From positions 310,001-374,000 of the forward strand of contig NZ_PGGO01000002.1 in assembly GCF_003010955.1 (NCBI RefSeq): a DNA stretch of 64,000 nt. Direction: 5' to 3'. Source of the stretch: Phyllobacterium brassicacearum. Its GTDB lineage: Bacteria; Pseudomonadota; Alphaproteobacteria; Rhizobiales; Rhizobiaceae. The position numbers were made by a program, and so were the translations under genes. Below the pieces are notes generated by a model. That model searched no databases. It was not told the origin of the DNA and worked only from the letters and a program-made list of their open reading frames with translations. How positions within the stretch are numbered: the first letter of the stretch is position 1; each line of letters begins with the position of its first letter. This document shows positions 18,669 through 27,594 of this stretch, piece by piece.

Positions 18669-19024
18669 GCGGAGCGGTAAGTCATTGACATGTTTCTTAT
18701 TGGACTGCGTGCCGAAGATGTTGACGAAGGTGGTTTCCGGCGGCCTCTTGTCCACCGACAACGGGTAGACAAGAGCATGGTCCTTACTGGCGACGGAATA
18801 GTCCTCATTTCTGAAGGTGTTAAGCGGCATTGAATGATGCTCGGGCGCAACGAGTCCAGATTAGTCGGCGTTCCTCGAAGTTTAACGCAAATCAACAGCG
18901 TCTTTTAGACCTGCAGATGCACGATCGGCATTCTCGCGGCAAGTCGTGACACCGCGATGCTCGGCGAGGACAGTAGGGAAGGTATTCCGCATATCCGCCG
19001 CTCATCTCAACTCAAATGAACGTC
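18669..19024. other. Intergenic stretch without a recognised gene
   Basis: This 356-base stretch lies between the AIG2-like gene (plus) and the end of dhaK (minus). A 47-codon open frame at 18690-18833 (+) starts MFLIGLRAEDVDEGG and has no recognisable relative. I could not identify a terminator, repeat or RNA here. Confidence 0.5.
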
Positions 19025-20041
19025 CTAGCATCCACCCGTTGGGTCATGGCGGCCCCTTTGGAGCGCAGCCGTCAATACGGGTGCATCCCAAAGGTGCAAT
19101 GCCTCCTCATCAAGCAGCGACAGGGTGACTGAGAGACCGGCCATATCAAGCGAGGTCACATAGGTTCCGACCAGAGATCTCAGGATCCGGATGCCGCTGG
19201 CCTCGAACAAGCGACGAGCAACATTGTACATCAGGTAAAGTTCTGGAGTCGGCGTTCCGCCAAAGCCGTTCACTAGAAGCAATGCACGGTCGCCATTCTG
19301 CAGCCCGGTGTCTGCAAGGATGGTACTGCAGATCAATCTGGCTATTGTATCCGCGTCGGCGATTTTCTGGCGGTAAAGCCCCGGTTCACCATGAATCCCG
19401 ACCCCCACCTCCATCTCATCCGGCTCAAGTGTAAAGGTGGCACGCCCGGTGTCCGGAACGGTAACACCACTAAGCGCCACGCCCATTGTGTGTATCTGCG
19501 TCTCCATTCGCCCACCCAGAGCCTTCAGTCCAGCCAGGTTCACTCCGGCTTCGGCAGCTGCTCCAAGAATCTTCTCGACGATGAGCGTTCCGGCGACACC
19601 TCTACGCCCGGAGCTTCGCGCCGCACCCTGCGCAGCAACATCGTCGCTCACTATGACCGTCTCGATCCGGTGGCGGCCCAGTACCGCTTCAGCGGCCATC
19701 TCGAAATTCATTACATCACCGGCATAGTTCTTGACGATCAACAGACACCCTGCCCCGGTGTCAGTTTCTTCTATGGCCGCAATGATCTGATCAGGGGTTG
19801 GAGAGGTAAAGATGTGACCGGTGCAGGCAGCATCAAGCATGCCGTGTCCTACGAACCCGACATGTAACGGTTCGTGCCCAGCGCCTCCGCCCGATATGAT
19901 CGCGACCTTTCCGGGAGTAAGATGGCGACGCCGGACAAATTTCCGCTCCGCGCCGAACATGATCAAACCGCCATGGGCCGAGACGAAGCCTTCGAGACTT
20001 TCGGCAACCATTGCGGCGGCCTCGTTCATGAATTTTTTCAT
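19025..20041 (-). CDS. dhaK: Dihydroxyacetone kinase subunit DhaK (PTS-type)
   Basis: This 338-residue substrate-binding subunit of PEP-dependent dihydroxyacetone kinase keeps the key residues at almost the same numbers as in E. coli DhaK: His56 (GGGAGHEP), Asp109 (NYAGDVMNF) and His217 in GIHGEPG, the histidine that binds the triose as a hemiaminal. The start at 20041 follows GGGAGGG by about 5 bases. It is the last gene of the 13-gene operon, 152 bases after the small HTH-like gene. The partner subunits DhaL and DhaM are encoded upstream. Relatives also use C4 ketoses such as erythrulose, so the natural substrate may not be dihydroxyacetone itself. Confidence 0.9.
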   Translation of the reverse strand: MKKFMNEAAAMVAESLEGFVSAHGGLIMFGAERKFVRRRHLTPGKVAIISGGGAGHEPLHVGFVGHGMLDAACTGHIFTSPTPDQIIAAIEETDTGAGCLLIVKNYAGDVMNFEMAAEAVLGRHRIETVIVSDDVAAQGAARSSGRRGVAGTLIVEKILGAAAEAGVNLAGLKALGGRMETQIHTMGVALSGVTVPDTGRATFTLEPDEMEVGVGIHGEPGLYRQKIADADTIARLICSTILADTGLQNGDRALLLVNGFGGTPTPELYLMYNVARRLFEASGIRILRSLVGTYVTSLDMAGLSVTLSLLDEEALHLWDAPVLTAALQRGRHDPTGGC

Positions 20042-20193
20042 CGTGGCCCTCCCGCGACAGCAAACGTATCCCAACGCAACATGTTGCTGCGGCGCAAGAC
20101 GAGGAAAGATGAATGCCTTTCCATCTGGTCGAGTTCCCTACCCCTCAGTCTGAAACGCAATCTTACCACCAAGCCATCCCGAGGATCATGCGG

Positions 20194-20574
20194 CTAATCC
20201 GTATTTCCCAACAGCGTAGCAATTTTCTGGACAAAATCAGTAATCGCCTCGTCCAGTAGACGATTCTTCTTGTCATCCCCGAGATCGGGAACCATCAGCG
20301 ACAGTGAGCGCAATCCTTCGGAACTGCCAAATTCGGGTAGTTTTCCCGGATGCGCAGCATGATAGGCCTCGACAAACCGGTCCTGTTCAACCGGACTAAA
20401 GTGGCAAACCCTGAAGATCGTCGCGAGATGCCGCGCCGGTAGCGGCGTGGAGTAGGCCGGACTTGTAATCTGGGTAACGAAACTGCGGTGCTTGCCAAGC
20501 GCCGCAGCCAAGCGCTGACGTGTCCCGGAAGGACGGTTGTCAATAATCTGCGCCAGGATGGTCTTGTAGTCCAT
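20194..20574 (-). CDS. Small HTH-like protein of the dha operon, function unknown
   Basis: This 126-residue protein is not recognised with certainty. Residues 15-45 (SGTRQRLAAALGKHRSFVTQ) look like a helix-turn-helix of the XRE kind, so DNA binding is possible. The remainder is helical and ends FVQKIATLLGNTD. The start at MDYKTILAQII has GGAAG about 8 bases before it; the longer open frame begins inside the Enzyme I gene. It sits 31 bases after the Enzyme I gene and before dhaK, so it is surely in the operon. It could be an operon regulator or a protein partner of the kinase; nothing in the sequence decides. Confidence 0.72.
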   Translation of the reverse strand: MDYKTILAQIIDNRPSGTRQRLAAALGKHRSFVTQITSPAYSTPLPARHLATIFRVCHFSPVEQDRFVEAYHAAHPGKLPEFGSSEGLRSLSLMVPDLGDDKKNRLLDEAITDFVQKIATLLGNTD

Positions 20575-20605
20575 GATGGCGTCTTCCACCGGTTCCCGTG
20601 CCACC

Positions 20606-22213
20606 CTATTTCTCCACTGCCATGGTTCCATCCGCGTTGAGTTGCGTAATTTGCGATCTGATTACTGCTAGTTGCGCCGGTGCAAGCGAGAAATGCCGCA
20701 ATCCGCAGCGCAATAAGGCGGGAATGTACTCCGGTTCGCCCGCCATATCACCGCAGACGCTGACCGGCGCGCCTAAGGTTGCCGCGATATGCACGGTGTG
20801 TTCGAGCAGTCTGAAGATTGCAGGAGCAGCATGGGTATAAATGTCAGCGACAGCCGCATTGTCGCGCGCAGCAGCGGTCAGATACTGCACAAGATCATTG
20901 GTTCCGAAGGAGAAGAACTCCGCAGCACCGAATGTATCAAGCATGATGGCCGTCGCTGGTACCTCGACCATGATCCCTATCGGCGGCATACGGTGGCTAA
21001 TCCGGCGTCGTTGGAGAAGGGTGAGTTCTTCCCTGAAGATCGTCACCGTTTTCTCGAGTTCTGAAGGTAATGTCACCATCGGCAGCATTACCTTCAGGTT
21101 ACCGTGGACCGCGGAGCGCAGAAGCGCACGCGCCTGGATGCGGAGAAACTCGGGCCGGGCAAGCAACAGGCGTATACCACGCAAGCCGAGAAACGATGTC
21201 CCGTCACGGTCGGGAACTGGCTTGTCACCACCTAGATCGAGCATGCGAATAGTTACCGGTTTTTGACCAGCCCACTCCAGTACTTGGCGATAGATGCCGT
21301 ATTGCCTGTCTTCGTTAGCGATATCGGCGGCCGACGACATCAAGAACTCGGTGCGGAGCAATCCGATACCCTCAATTCCCGCATGATCAATACCGATAAT
21401 ATCCGAAAGATCATTGACGTTAATCGAGAGACTGATCTCGGCACCATCGGCAGTTCGCAATTTGGTCGAGCAAGGTGCTTCAGCCTCGTTCGCAATCGGG
21501 CGCATGGACAACCGCGTTGATAGCGCCTGCCGGAGCTCTTCATCGGAAGGATGTAAGACGACGCTGCCCGTGCCCCCATCGAGCAATAGCTTCTCCTCCC
21601 CGGCGATATTGAAGGTGCCGGTCTCAATTACCATGGGAACCGACTTCGCGCGGGCAAGCATGGAAACGTGGCTTGCGGCACTCCCCTGAAACAGTACGAT
21701 TCCACCGCCGGACGACCAGTCGTGAGCGAGGAACACGCTGGGCGAGATGTCTTTGCCCACGAAAACAAACCCGACGGGGAAATCGGCAACCGGTTTTCCT
21801 GTCATAGCAGCGAGGACACGGCTCTTGATGTCAAAGAGGTCTGCTGCCCGTGCCCGCACAGCCTCATTGTCCGATTGTTCGAAGCCGGCGATGTAATTGT
21901 CGAGCGCCGTCACCCATGCAAGGGCTGCACCATCTCCCGTACCAATACGCCTGGCAGCCATTTCGGTTATCTCGGGATCAAGGAGCATTTCGATCTGGAA
22001 CTCGAGAATCGAAGCACTCTCAGTAGAAGATCGTGCAGCAAGTTCACGGAGTGCAGCGATGGAACCCTGGACAGCGTCCGAGAGGATGGCATGTTCAGCT
22101 GAAGGGTCTGTTGGAGACAAGAATGTTTCTTCGACGTCAACAGCAAGGTAAATTTGTCCAAAAGCGGTGCCCGGAGAAGCGCCCTTGCCCTGCAGTCTAA
22201 ACATTGCGGCCAT
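20606..22213 (-). CDS. Phosphoenolpyruvate-protein phosphotransferase (Enzyme I) dedicated to Dha kinase
   Basis: This 535-residue Enzyme I autophosphorylates from PEP and passes phosphate to HPr. The active histidine is His182 in GSAASHVSMLARAKSVP, the RTEFL motif marks the start of the PEP-binding barrel, and the C-terminal GTNDLVQYL and VCGDMAGE blocks (with the catalytic Cys) are intact. It begins with the family's GKGASPGTAFG segment. Its reading frame overlaps the HPr gene by 17 bases, with GAGGA 8 bases before the ATG. In E. coli, HPr-like and partial EI-like domains are fused to DhaM; here a full-length Enzyme I is a separate gene. The context points to service of DhaM rather than sugar uptake. 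Confidence 0.92.
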   Translation of the reverse strand: MAAMFRLQGKGASPGTAFGQIYLAVDVEETFLSPTDPSAEHAILSDAVQGSIAALRELAARSSTESASILEFQIEMLLDPEITEMAARRIGTGDGAALAWVTALDNYIAGFEQSDNEAVRARAADLFDIKSRVLAAMTGKPVADFPVGFVFVGKDISPSVFLAHDWSSGGGIVLFQGSAASHVSMLARAKSVPMVIETGTFNIAGEEKLLLDGGTGSVVLHPSDEELRQALSTRLSMRPIANEAEAPCSTKLRTADGAEISLSINVNDLSDIIGIDHAGIEGIGLLRTEFLMSSAADIANEDRQYGIYRQVLEWAGQKPVTIRMLDLGGDKPVPDRDGTSFLGLRGIRLLLARPEFLRIQARALLRSAVHGNLKVMLPMVTLPSELEKTVTIFREELTLLQRRRISHRMPPIGIMVEVPATAIMLDTFGAAEFFSFGTNDLVQYLTAAARDNAAVADIYTHAAPAIFRLLEHTVHIAATLGAPVSVCGDMAGEPEYIPALLRCGLRHFSLAPAQLAVIRSQITQLNADGTMAVEK

Positions 22214-22541
22214 GGAGTTTGTCCTCGTCGAAATTGTGCTCGACCAGTTCTTTCAATGCCGCAATGGCTTCCGCTGCACGGATACCGTCAGCGCGAATTT
22301 TCAGGACGGAACCTTTCCGGATTTTGGCGCCCATGACCTTTACGATGCTTTTGCCATTCAACCAGATGCTGCTTCCGTTCACCTCGATTTCAATCGTGCA
22401 GGGAAAGGATTTGGCAAGTCGTGTGAAAATCACGGACGGTCGGGCATGGAGCCCAATCCCGTGGACGACTTCGATTTCTGTCTGCCACTGCGCGGTCACG
22501 TGATCCTTCTCCTGCAGCCTCGCGTCATGCTCGTTGCTCAT
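22197..22541 (-). CDS. HPr-type phosphocarrier protein of the dha operon
   Basis: This 114-residue HPr homologue has the phosphorylated histidine at His32 in GIGLHARPS and a serine at the regulatory Ser46-like site (LNGKSIVKV, Ser65). About 18 residues precede the normal HPr start, so it is longer than the usual 85-90. The ATG at 22541 overlaps the dhaM stop as ATGA. It should carry phosphate from the adjacent Enzyme I to DhaM. Whether HPr kinase can modify the serine site is unknown. Confidence 0.9.
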   Translation of the reverse strand: MSNEHDARLQEKDHVTAQWQTEIEVVHGIGLHARPSVIFTRLAKSFPCTIEIEVNGSSIWLNGKSIVKVMGAKIRKGSVLKIRADGIRAAEAIAALKELVEHNFDEDKLHGRNV

Positions 22542-22939
22542 AAGGGCGAGAGTTCCTCTGCCGTAGCAACCACCTTCGCAAGCGGAGCCCCCCCGGACGC
22601 TTCGGCAGCAGCAATAACCGCTCCCTCGACGAGTGGCGCATTGCAAATGGCGACTAGACTCGAGCGCGGTTCGCCCAGCATTTCGATTGCCATTTCGCTG
22701 TTTGTCTCAGCGCCGCCCAAGTCTACAAACACTGCAACACCATGATCGGACCACGCGGCCTCGATCGCCTCAAGAATGCCCGCAGCATTGGTGCCGAGAC
22801 CGCCTTCAGCATTGCCTCCGCACCATGAAAGCGGCACGCTGTCACCGACCATCTGGCGCACCATGTCGGCAGTGCCTTTCGCGACGAGCGGTGAATGCGA
22901 GACAATCACAATTCCCACATTTGCAATGTTGCCTTTCAT
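22538..22939 (-). CDS. dhaM: Dihydroxyacetone kinase phosphotransfer subunit DhaM (EIIA-Man-like)
   Basis: This 133-residue single-domain DhaM begins MKGNIANVGIVIVSHSP. His15 in VSHSP is the expected phospho-acceptor (E. coli DhaM has VSHS at the same place), and GGAEGGLGT and VFVDLGGAETN follow as in the EIIA-Man fold. It receives phosphate from HPr and rephosphorylates ADP bound to DhaL. The start is set by the ATGA overlap with dhaL, and the stop overlaps the HPr start the same way, so dhaL-dhaM-HPr are translationally chained. E. coli DhaM carries HPr and EI domains fused; here they are separate genes. Confidence 0.92.
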   Translation of the reverse strand: MKGNIANVGIVIVSHSPLVAKGTADMVRQMVGDSVPLSWCGGNAEGGLGTNAAGILEAIEAAWSDHGVAVFVDLGGAETNSEMAIEMLGEPRSSLVAICNAPLVEGAVIAAAEASGGAPLAKVVATAEELSPL

Positions 22940-23553
22940 GCCGGACGGTACTCCTTCAGGTAGCGGCAAATGGCCATTGTCAGGAGGGCACAGCTCGATG
23001 CCCCCGGATCGATATGGCCAATGGAACGATCTCCCAGAAAAGATGCACGCCCGCGCATCGCCTTCATGCCGGCGGTGAGTTGCGCGGACTTCTCCGCCCT
23101 TTCGGCGATACGGACGAGAGCGGACTGCCTTATCATTTCGGTGTGGACAGGGTAAAGCACGTCGAGCAGTGTTTTGTCGCCAGCTTGAGCGCGCCCTCGC
23201 CTCGCCACCGCATCGATTGCCTCTCCAAGAATGTTGGCAAAATCGGCGCCGTTTTGCCGGGCGCCAAGCCGACGCCCGATCTCGATCAGCAGGGTGCCAT
23301 AAAGCGGCCCGGATGCACCGCCAACGCTCATGACGAGCATGGTACCAATTGTCTCGAGCGCCTGCGGCAGAGGCAGCGAGCCCAGTCTTTCCCTATCAAG
23401 ATAGATGGCCTCGCAACCGCGCCGCATATTGGTTCCGTGATCGCCGTCGCCGATTGCACGATCCAGCTCACAAAGATCATCGGCATGAGACGTGATAACC
23501 TCGCAGCATGTCTCGATCAATCCCAGGATGAGCGCCCGATTAATCTGCAACAA
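22936..23553 (-). CDS. dhaL: Dihydroxyacetone kinase ADP-binding subunit DhaL (PTS-type)
   Basis: This all-helical subunit of about 205 residues holds ADP as a permanent cofactor. The metal/ADP loop reads LDRAIGDGDHGTNMRRG, with the D-H-G form of PTS-type DhaL, and VGGASGPLYG and QAGDKTLLD follow. The best start is a TTG at 23553 (or 23550): GGGGAGG lies about 6 bases before it, whereas the longest open frame begins at another TTG within the preceding kinase gene. It overlaps the DhaK-DhaL fusion gene by 14 bases and dhaM by ATGA. It works with DhaM and most likely the dhaK product at 19025. Confidence 0.9.
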   Translation of the reverse strand: MLQINRALILGLIETCCEVITSHADDLCELDRAIGDGDHGTNMRRGCEAIYLDRERLGSLPLPQALETIGTMLVMSVGGASGPLYGTLLIEIGRRLGARQNGADFANILGEAIDAVARRGRAQAGDKTLLDVLYPVHTEMIRQSALVRIAERAEKSAQLTAGMKAMRGRASFLGDRSIGHIDPGASSCALLTMAICRYLKEYRPA

Positions 23554-25219
23554 ATGTGGCCTCCCCACGTGCAACCTTGTTTGAAATCACATTTGCCGCA
23601 ATCTCGAAAGCTGCCGATACCGCCACGGCTCCCGGGTCAGGGACCCCAGCGAGGTCCCTTTCACCGACATAAGAAGAGCGACCCGCCCTTGCTTTGGTCA
23701 TTGCGCTGGTGGCTTCGGCACCAGTTCTTGCAGCGCGGGCTGCTTCCGAAAGTTCCCTAGATGCCAGCGATCGCAATGCTGGATCAAGGGCGTCCACCAT
23801 GGTTCTGTCGCCCAGTCTTGCCCCGCCGTAAAACGTCATGCGCTCGAGACCTGCAAGCAGCGCGCTTGTCAGGTTTTCGGTCCCGGCCATGGATTTTGCT
23901 GCGGCCGTGAAGAATATGGAGAGCAGAACACCGCTTGAGCCACCCATACTGGTTGCAAGAATTCTGCCTATCGCCGCAAGCGTCCCTGGTGTGTCGGCGA
24001 GGGGCAATGATTTGATGTGCGCAAGAATACCACGTGCCCCGGCAGCAACGGTCGATCCTGTATCGCCATCACCAGCCCGCGCATCCAAACGATTGAGTTC
24101 TGGTTCCAGCGAAATCAAATGCTCGCAAATGGCGACCACCAACTTTTCGGTGAGCGGATTCTGACTGGCCGGGGCTACGATCTCTCCGGCCGGCACCATT
24201 GGTACCGGCCGGATGTCTATGTCATGGCGCATCGCCGGGGAAACCCAGGCGTGGGGTTCGACGGCGGAGGTAAGTGCTGCCTCACGTTCCATATCGAGTC
24301 GAATAAGCGACAGTGAGAAGCCATTCATGTTCAGCGCAGTCATCATCGGCGAAGGGCCGATGACCAGTTTCACCCGATCTGCGAGCGAAGACGCGAGAAC
24401 ATCACGGGCAATGAGGCTCATTTCCAGCGGAGGTACAGCTCCCAGATTGTTAATTAACAGTGCATATTCGCCTGTATCTGGTAGCGAGGCCGCAAGCCGT
24501 TCAGCCATGATCCCGACAATCTTCCCGGAATCCTGGACCGCGATACGTTCTACGCCCGGCTCGCCATGTATACCAAGGCCGAGTTCTCCCTCATCGTCAC
24601 CGAGACGCTGCTCCTGCGCTTGTCCCGGGATCGAGCAGGTGGACAGCGAAACACCCAGCGAGACGATGTCTGCCGCAGCCGACAGCGCGAATGCCGACAC
24701 CTCCCCAAGGCTATCGCCGCGTTCCGCAAGGAAGCCGGCGATCTTGTGGACGAACAGTGTTCCCGAAACGCCCCGCGGCTGGGCCAGGTCAGGAAGGGCG
24801 ATGTCATCCGCGACGATGACCATCTCCACCTTGAAGCCTTCGGCGCGGGCGCGTTCGGCGGCTAACCCGAAATTCAACCGATCCCCGGTATAGTTCTTGA
24901 CGATCAGCAGGCAACCCATTGGACCTGTCACAGCGCGGATCGCCGTAAGAACCGCATCAACACTGGGCGAGGCAAAAATTTCGCCCGAAACGGCGGCCGT
25001 GAGCATGCCTCTTCCGACAAAGCCGGCATGGGAAGGCTCGTGGCCAGCTCCGCCGCCCGATATAATTGCGACCCTGGATTTATCCCAATCCGCGCGCAGG
25101 ATGACCTTGATTTGCGGATAGCTGTCGAGCCGGGCAAGCATTCCCGGACGGCTTGTCAGCAACAGACCATCAAGTGCCTCGGTAACGATATTTTCCCTGC
25201 GGTTGAAGAAGTGTTTCAT
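23540..25219 (-). CDS. ATP-dependent dihydroxyacetone-type kinase, DhaK-DhaL fusion
   Basis: This 559-residue single-chain kinase has a DhaK domain at about residues 1-330 (His60 in GGGAGHEP; the covalent-binding His in LGLGIHGEPG) and a DhaL domain at about 355-559 with the metal/ATP loop LDARAGDGDTGST. The D-T-G form is that of ATP-using kinases, in contrast to D-H-G in the separate DhaL next door. The start at 25219 has GGAAG 6 bases upstream; an ATG two codons earlier abuts that site. It phosphorylates dihydroxyacetone, glyceraldehyde or a C4 ketose. It lies between the transporter genes and the PTS-type kinase genes. Confidence 0.92.
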   Translation of the reverse strand: MKHFFNRRENIVTEALDGLLLTSRPGMLARLDSYPQIKVILRADWDKSRVAIISGGGAGHEPSHAGFVGRGMLTAAVSGEIFASPSVDAVLTAIRAVTGPMGCLLIVKNYTGDRLNFGLAAERARAEGFKVEMVIVADDIALPDLAQPRGVSGTLFVHKIAGFLAERGDSLGEVSAFALSAAADIVSLGVSLSTCSIPGQAQEQRLGDDEGELGLGIHGEPGVERIAVQDSGKIVGIMAERLAASLPDTGEYALLINNLGAVPPLEMSLIARDVLASSLADRVKLVIGPSPMMTALNMNGFSLSLIRLDMEREAALTSAVEPHAWVSPAMRHDIDIRPVPMVPAGEIVAPASQNPLTEKLVVAICEHLISLEPELNRLDARAGDGDTGSTVAAGARGILAHIKSLPLADTPGTLAAIGRILATSMGGSSGVLLSIFFTAAAKSMAGTENLTSALLAGLERMTFYGGARLGDRTMVDALDPALRSLASRELSEAARAARTGAEATSAMTKARAGRSSYVGERDLAGVPDPGAVAVSAAFEIAANVISNKVARGEATFVAD

Positions 25220-25286
25220 CGGCATCTTCCAATCTTTTGCCTTGTTTTGCATATGGTTGAACAAATGCGATCGATCTTGAATCCAG

Positions 25287-26294
25287 TCAGTACACCCGGT
25301 TTCCATCAGCACCAAAGTAAAGAGGATTTCTGAGTGCCAGGCCAATCTTGTCTCCCGGCTTTACCGGAAGGTAGGGATTGGCCAAGGTGATGAGTTTGCA
25401 ATCGCCAACCCGAATGTGAAGATGATTCTGGTCTCCTAAATGTTCGACCCAATCGACTTGCGCGTTTGCATCTCCGCCTATGGATATTTCCAGATGTTCG
25501 GTCCGCGCTCCAACGGTTCGGGTACCAGCTGGCGTCCTGCTGTCGGGCAAGAGGCTGGCCGGGAACAGGTTGATGTGCGGTTGTCCAAGGCGCGCCGCGA
25601 CATGAACATTGGCCGGATTCGTATAGATATCGCGCGGCGTTCCGATCTGTATCAATCGTCCATCAGCCAGAATCCCGATGCGATCGGCCATTGTCATGGC
25701 TTCAATCTGGTCGTGCGTCACGTAGAGGAGCGTTGATCCGAGTTCCTTTTGAATGCGCTTCAGTTCCAGCCGCAAATCGGCGCGCAGCTTGGCGTCCAGC
25801 GACGAGAGTGGCTCATCCATGAGAAAGATCGCAGGCCGCCGCACCAACGCCCTGCCGATGGCAACGCGCTGCATCTCGCCTCCCGAAAGGCGGGTCGAAC
25901 GATTTTCAAGCTTGTGCTCGATGCGCACCATACGCGCCACTTCCCGGACGCGCCTGTCGATCTCATCCTTGCCGAGACGACGTGCCGGCGACCGCAGCGG
26001 AAAAGCCAGGTTTTCATACACGGACAAATGCGGATAGAGGGAATATTGCTGGAAAACAAAGGCAACGTCACGTCCGGCCGGCGCCTCAGTGGCCACGTCA
26101 TATCCGCCAATAATGATGCGCCCACTATCTGGCCGTTCCAGCCCGGCAATCAACCGCAACGTGGTTGTCTTGCCGGCACCTGTGGGACCGAGCAGGACGA
26201 CGCACTCCCCATCGGCGATGACCAATTCCAGATCGTGAACGGCACGGGTTTCGCCGAAACTCTTGTTGATGCCTTTCAGGACAACCTCAGCCAT
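25287..26294 (-). CDS. ABC transporter ATP-binding protein (MalK/UgpC class), second of two
   Basis: This 335-residue ATPase has Walker A LLGPTGAGKTTT, Q-loop FQQYSLYP, a canonical signature LSGGEMQRVAIGRAL, Walker B IFLMDEPLSSLD and a C-terminal OB-type regulatory domain. The start at 26294 (MAEVVLKGINKSFG) overlaps the end of the first ATPase gene by 8 bases; the longer open frame upstream is within that gene. It should form a heterodimer with the other ATPase. Two different MalK-type ATPases plus two permeases and a small membrane protein is the composition known for the rhizobial glycerol importer (glpSTPQUV), so a small polyol or triol is a likely substrate. Confidence 0.9.
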   Translation of the reverse strand: MAEVVLKGINKSFGETRAVHDLELVIADGECVVLLGPTGAGKTTTLRLIAGLERPDSGRIIIGGYDVATEAPAGRDVAFVFQQYSLYPHLSVYENLAFPLRSPARRLGKDEIDRRVREVARMVRIEHKLENRSTRLSGGEMQRVAIGRALVRRPAIFLMDEPLSSLDAKLRADLRLELKRIQKELGSTLLYVTHDQIEAMTMADRIGILADGRLIQIGTPRDIYTNPANVHVAARLGQPHINLFPASLLPDSRTPAGTRTVGARTEHLEISIGGDANAQVDWVEHLGDQNHLHIRVGDCKLITLANPYLPVKPGDKIGLALRNPLYFGADGNRVY

Positions 26295-27384
26295 AATGGT
26301 GCTCCGCGTAGCGGGATGACACAACGACCCTGCCCGACTTGCAGTCGAAAAGTGCCAGCTTGTCGTAATTGAGTTCAAGCCCAACGGTTTCGCCAATGCG
26401 GAAGCTGTGGTCGGCAGGAACCCGCGCCTTGACCAGTCCTTTTGCCATCTCGACAGCGACGATCTGGTTTGTCCCGTGATATTCGCTGCCGTAGACGGCA
26501 CCGCGCAAGGAAGAGGCGTCACTGAAGCGGATATCCTCGGGACGTACTCCAAGAGCGAGTTCGCCCTCCTCCAAGTCCTGCTGGATTTCCGGGACGGAAA
26601 TATCCACCCCGTCGACGGAAACAGAACGCCGGCCCTTCTGCAAACCAGAAGTAAATCGCAGAAAATTCATCGGCGGCGACCCGATAAAATCAGCGACATA
26701 CATGGTCGCCGGACGATTATAGATTTCCTGAGGCGTGCCGAATTGCTCTATGATACCGTGGTTCATCACAGCGATCTTGTCTGCCATTGCCATCGCCTCC
26801 AGCTGGTCGTGGGTGACGTAGACTGTGGTGGCGCGGATCCTGTTATGCAGCTCCCGCAGTTCTCGAACCATCAGATCGCGAAACTCGGCATCCAGCGTGC
26901 CAAGAGGTTCATCCATCAGAAAGCATTTGGGCCGGCGGACGATCGCCCTTCCGAGCGCCACGCGCTGGCGATCTCCGCCAGCCAGACCAGATACAGACCT
27001 GTCAAGAATATGATCGATCTGCAACAGCCGCGCGGTCTCCTCGACGCGAGAGCGGATTTCAGATTTGGCAACACCTTGCGCGAGGAGCGGAAACCCGATG
27101 TTCTTGCGTACATTCATGTGCGGATAAAGCGCAAAGAGCTGGAAGACAAAAGCAATATCCCGCTCCCTGGCTCGATTGAACGTGACATCTTCACCGCCAA
27201 GGAAGATCTTGCCGCTAGTCGGCAGCTCAAGACCCGCAATCATCCGCAGGGTCGTTGTCTTGCCGCAACCAGACGGACCAAGCAGCGCCAAAAACTCCCC
27301 ATCGCGGACAACGAAGCTCGAATCCTCGACCGCGCTGAAAGCACCGAATTCCTTGCGCAGATTTTCTATTCTGATCTCTGCCAT
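26287..27384 (-). CDS. ABC transporter ATP-binding protein (MalK/UgpC class), first of two
   Basis: This 365-residue ATPase has a normal Walker A (LLGPSGCGKTTT), Q-loop (FQLFALYPH) and Walker B (CFLMDEPLGTLD), but its signature reads SGLAGGDRQRVALGRA, that is LAGGD in place of LSGGQ. Its partner ATPase has a normal signature, so the pair may be asymmetric. The C-terminal third has the IGSPPMNFL and VRPEDI blocks of MalK-like regulatory domains. It starts 3 bases after the small membrane protein gene. Confidence 0.9.
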   Translation of the reverse strand: MAEIRIENLRKEFGAFSAVEDSSFVVRDGEFLALLGPSGCGKTTTLRMIAGLELPTSGKIFLGGEDVTFNRARERDIAFVFQLFALYPHMNVRKNIGFPLLAQGVAKSEIRSRVEETARLLQIDHILDRSVSGLAGGDRQRVALGRAIVRRPKCFLMDEPLGTLDAEFRDLMVRELRELHNRIRATTVYVTHDQLEAMAMADKIAVMNHGIIEQFGTPQEIYNRPATMYVADFIGSPPMNFLRFTSGLQKGRRSVSVDGVDISVPEIQQDLEEGELALGVRPEDIRFSDASSLRGAVYGSEYHGTNQIVAVEMAKGLVKARVPADHSFRIGETVGLELNYDKLALFDCKSGRVVVSSRYAEHHYG

Positions 27385-27387
27385 CGT

Positions 27388-27594
27388 CTACTCCGGAAAT
27401 TTTGAAACGATGATGAAGATGAGAGTACCCGCCAGCAGTGTGACCAGCGACCATGTGTAAAAGATCAGAAGGAAGGGCTGGAACAGCATCAGGAAGCCGA
27501 GGCCGATCAGGCCAGTCGCAATGTTCTCCATAGGACCGCGCCTCAGAAAGAACGGCCGTTTTTGTTTCGAGGGGACAGGTGTTTGCGCCGTCAT
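27388..27594 (-). CDS. Small two-helix membrane protein of the polyol ABC operon
   Basis: This 68-residue protein has a basic N-terminus (KQKRPFFLRRG) and two close hydrophobic segments (about residues 25-42 and 45-64). The ATG overlaps the upstream permease stop as ATGA, and the ATPase gene follows after 3 bases, so it is certainly part of the transporter operon. Rhizobial glycerol transporter operons contain a small membrane protein gene (glpU) that may correspond, although its position among the genes differs. Its job is unknown; it could stabilise or regulate the permease complex. Confidence 0.75.
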   Translation of the reverse strand: MTAQTPVPSKQKRPFFLRRGPMENIATGLIGLGFLMLFQPFLLIFYTWSLVTLLAGTLIFIIVSKFPE

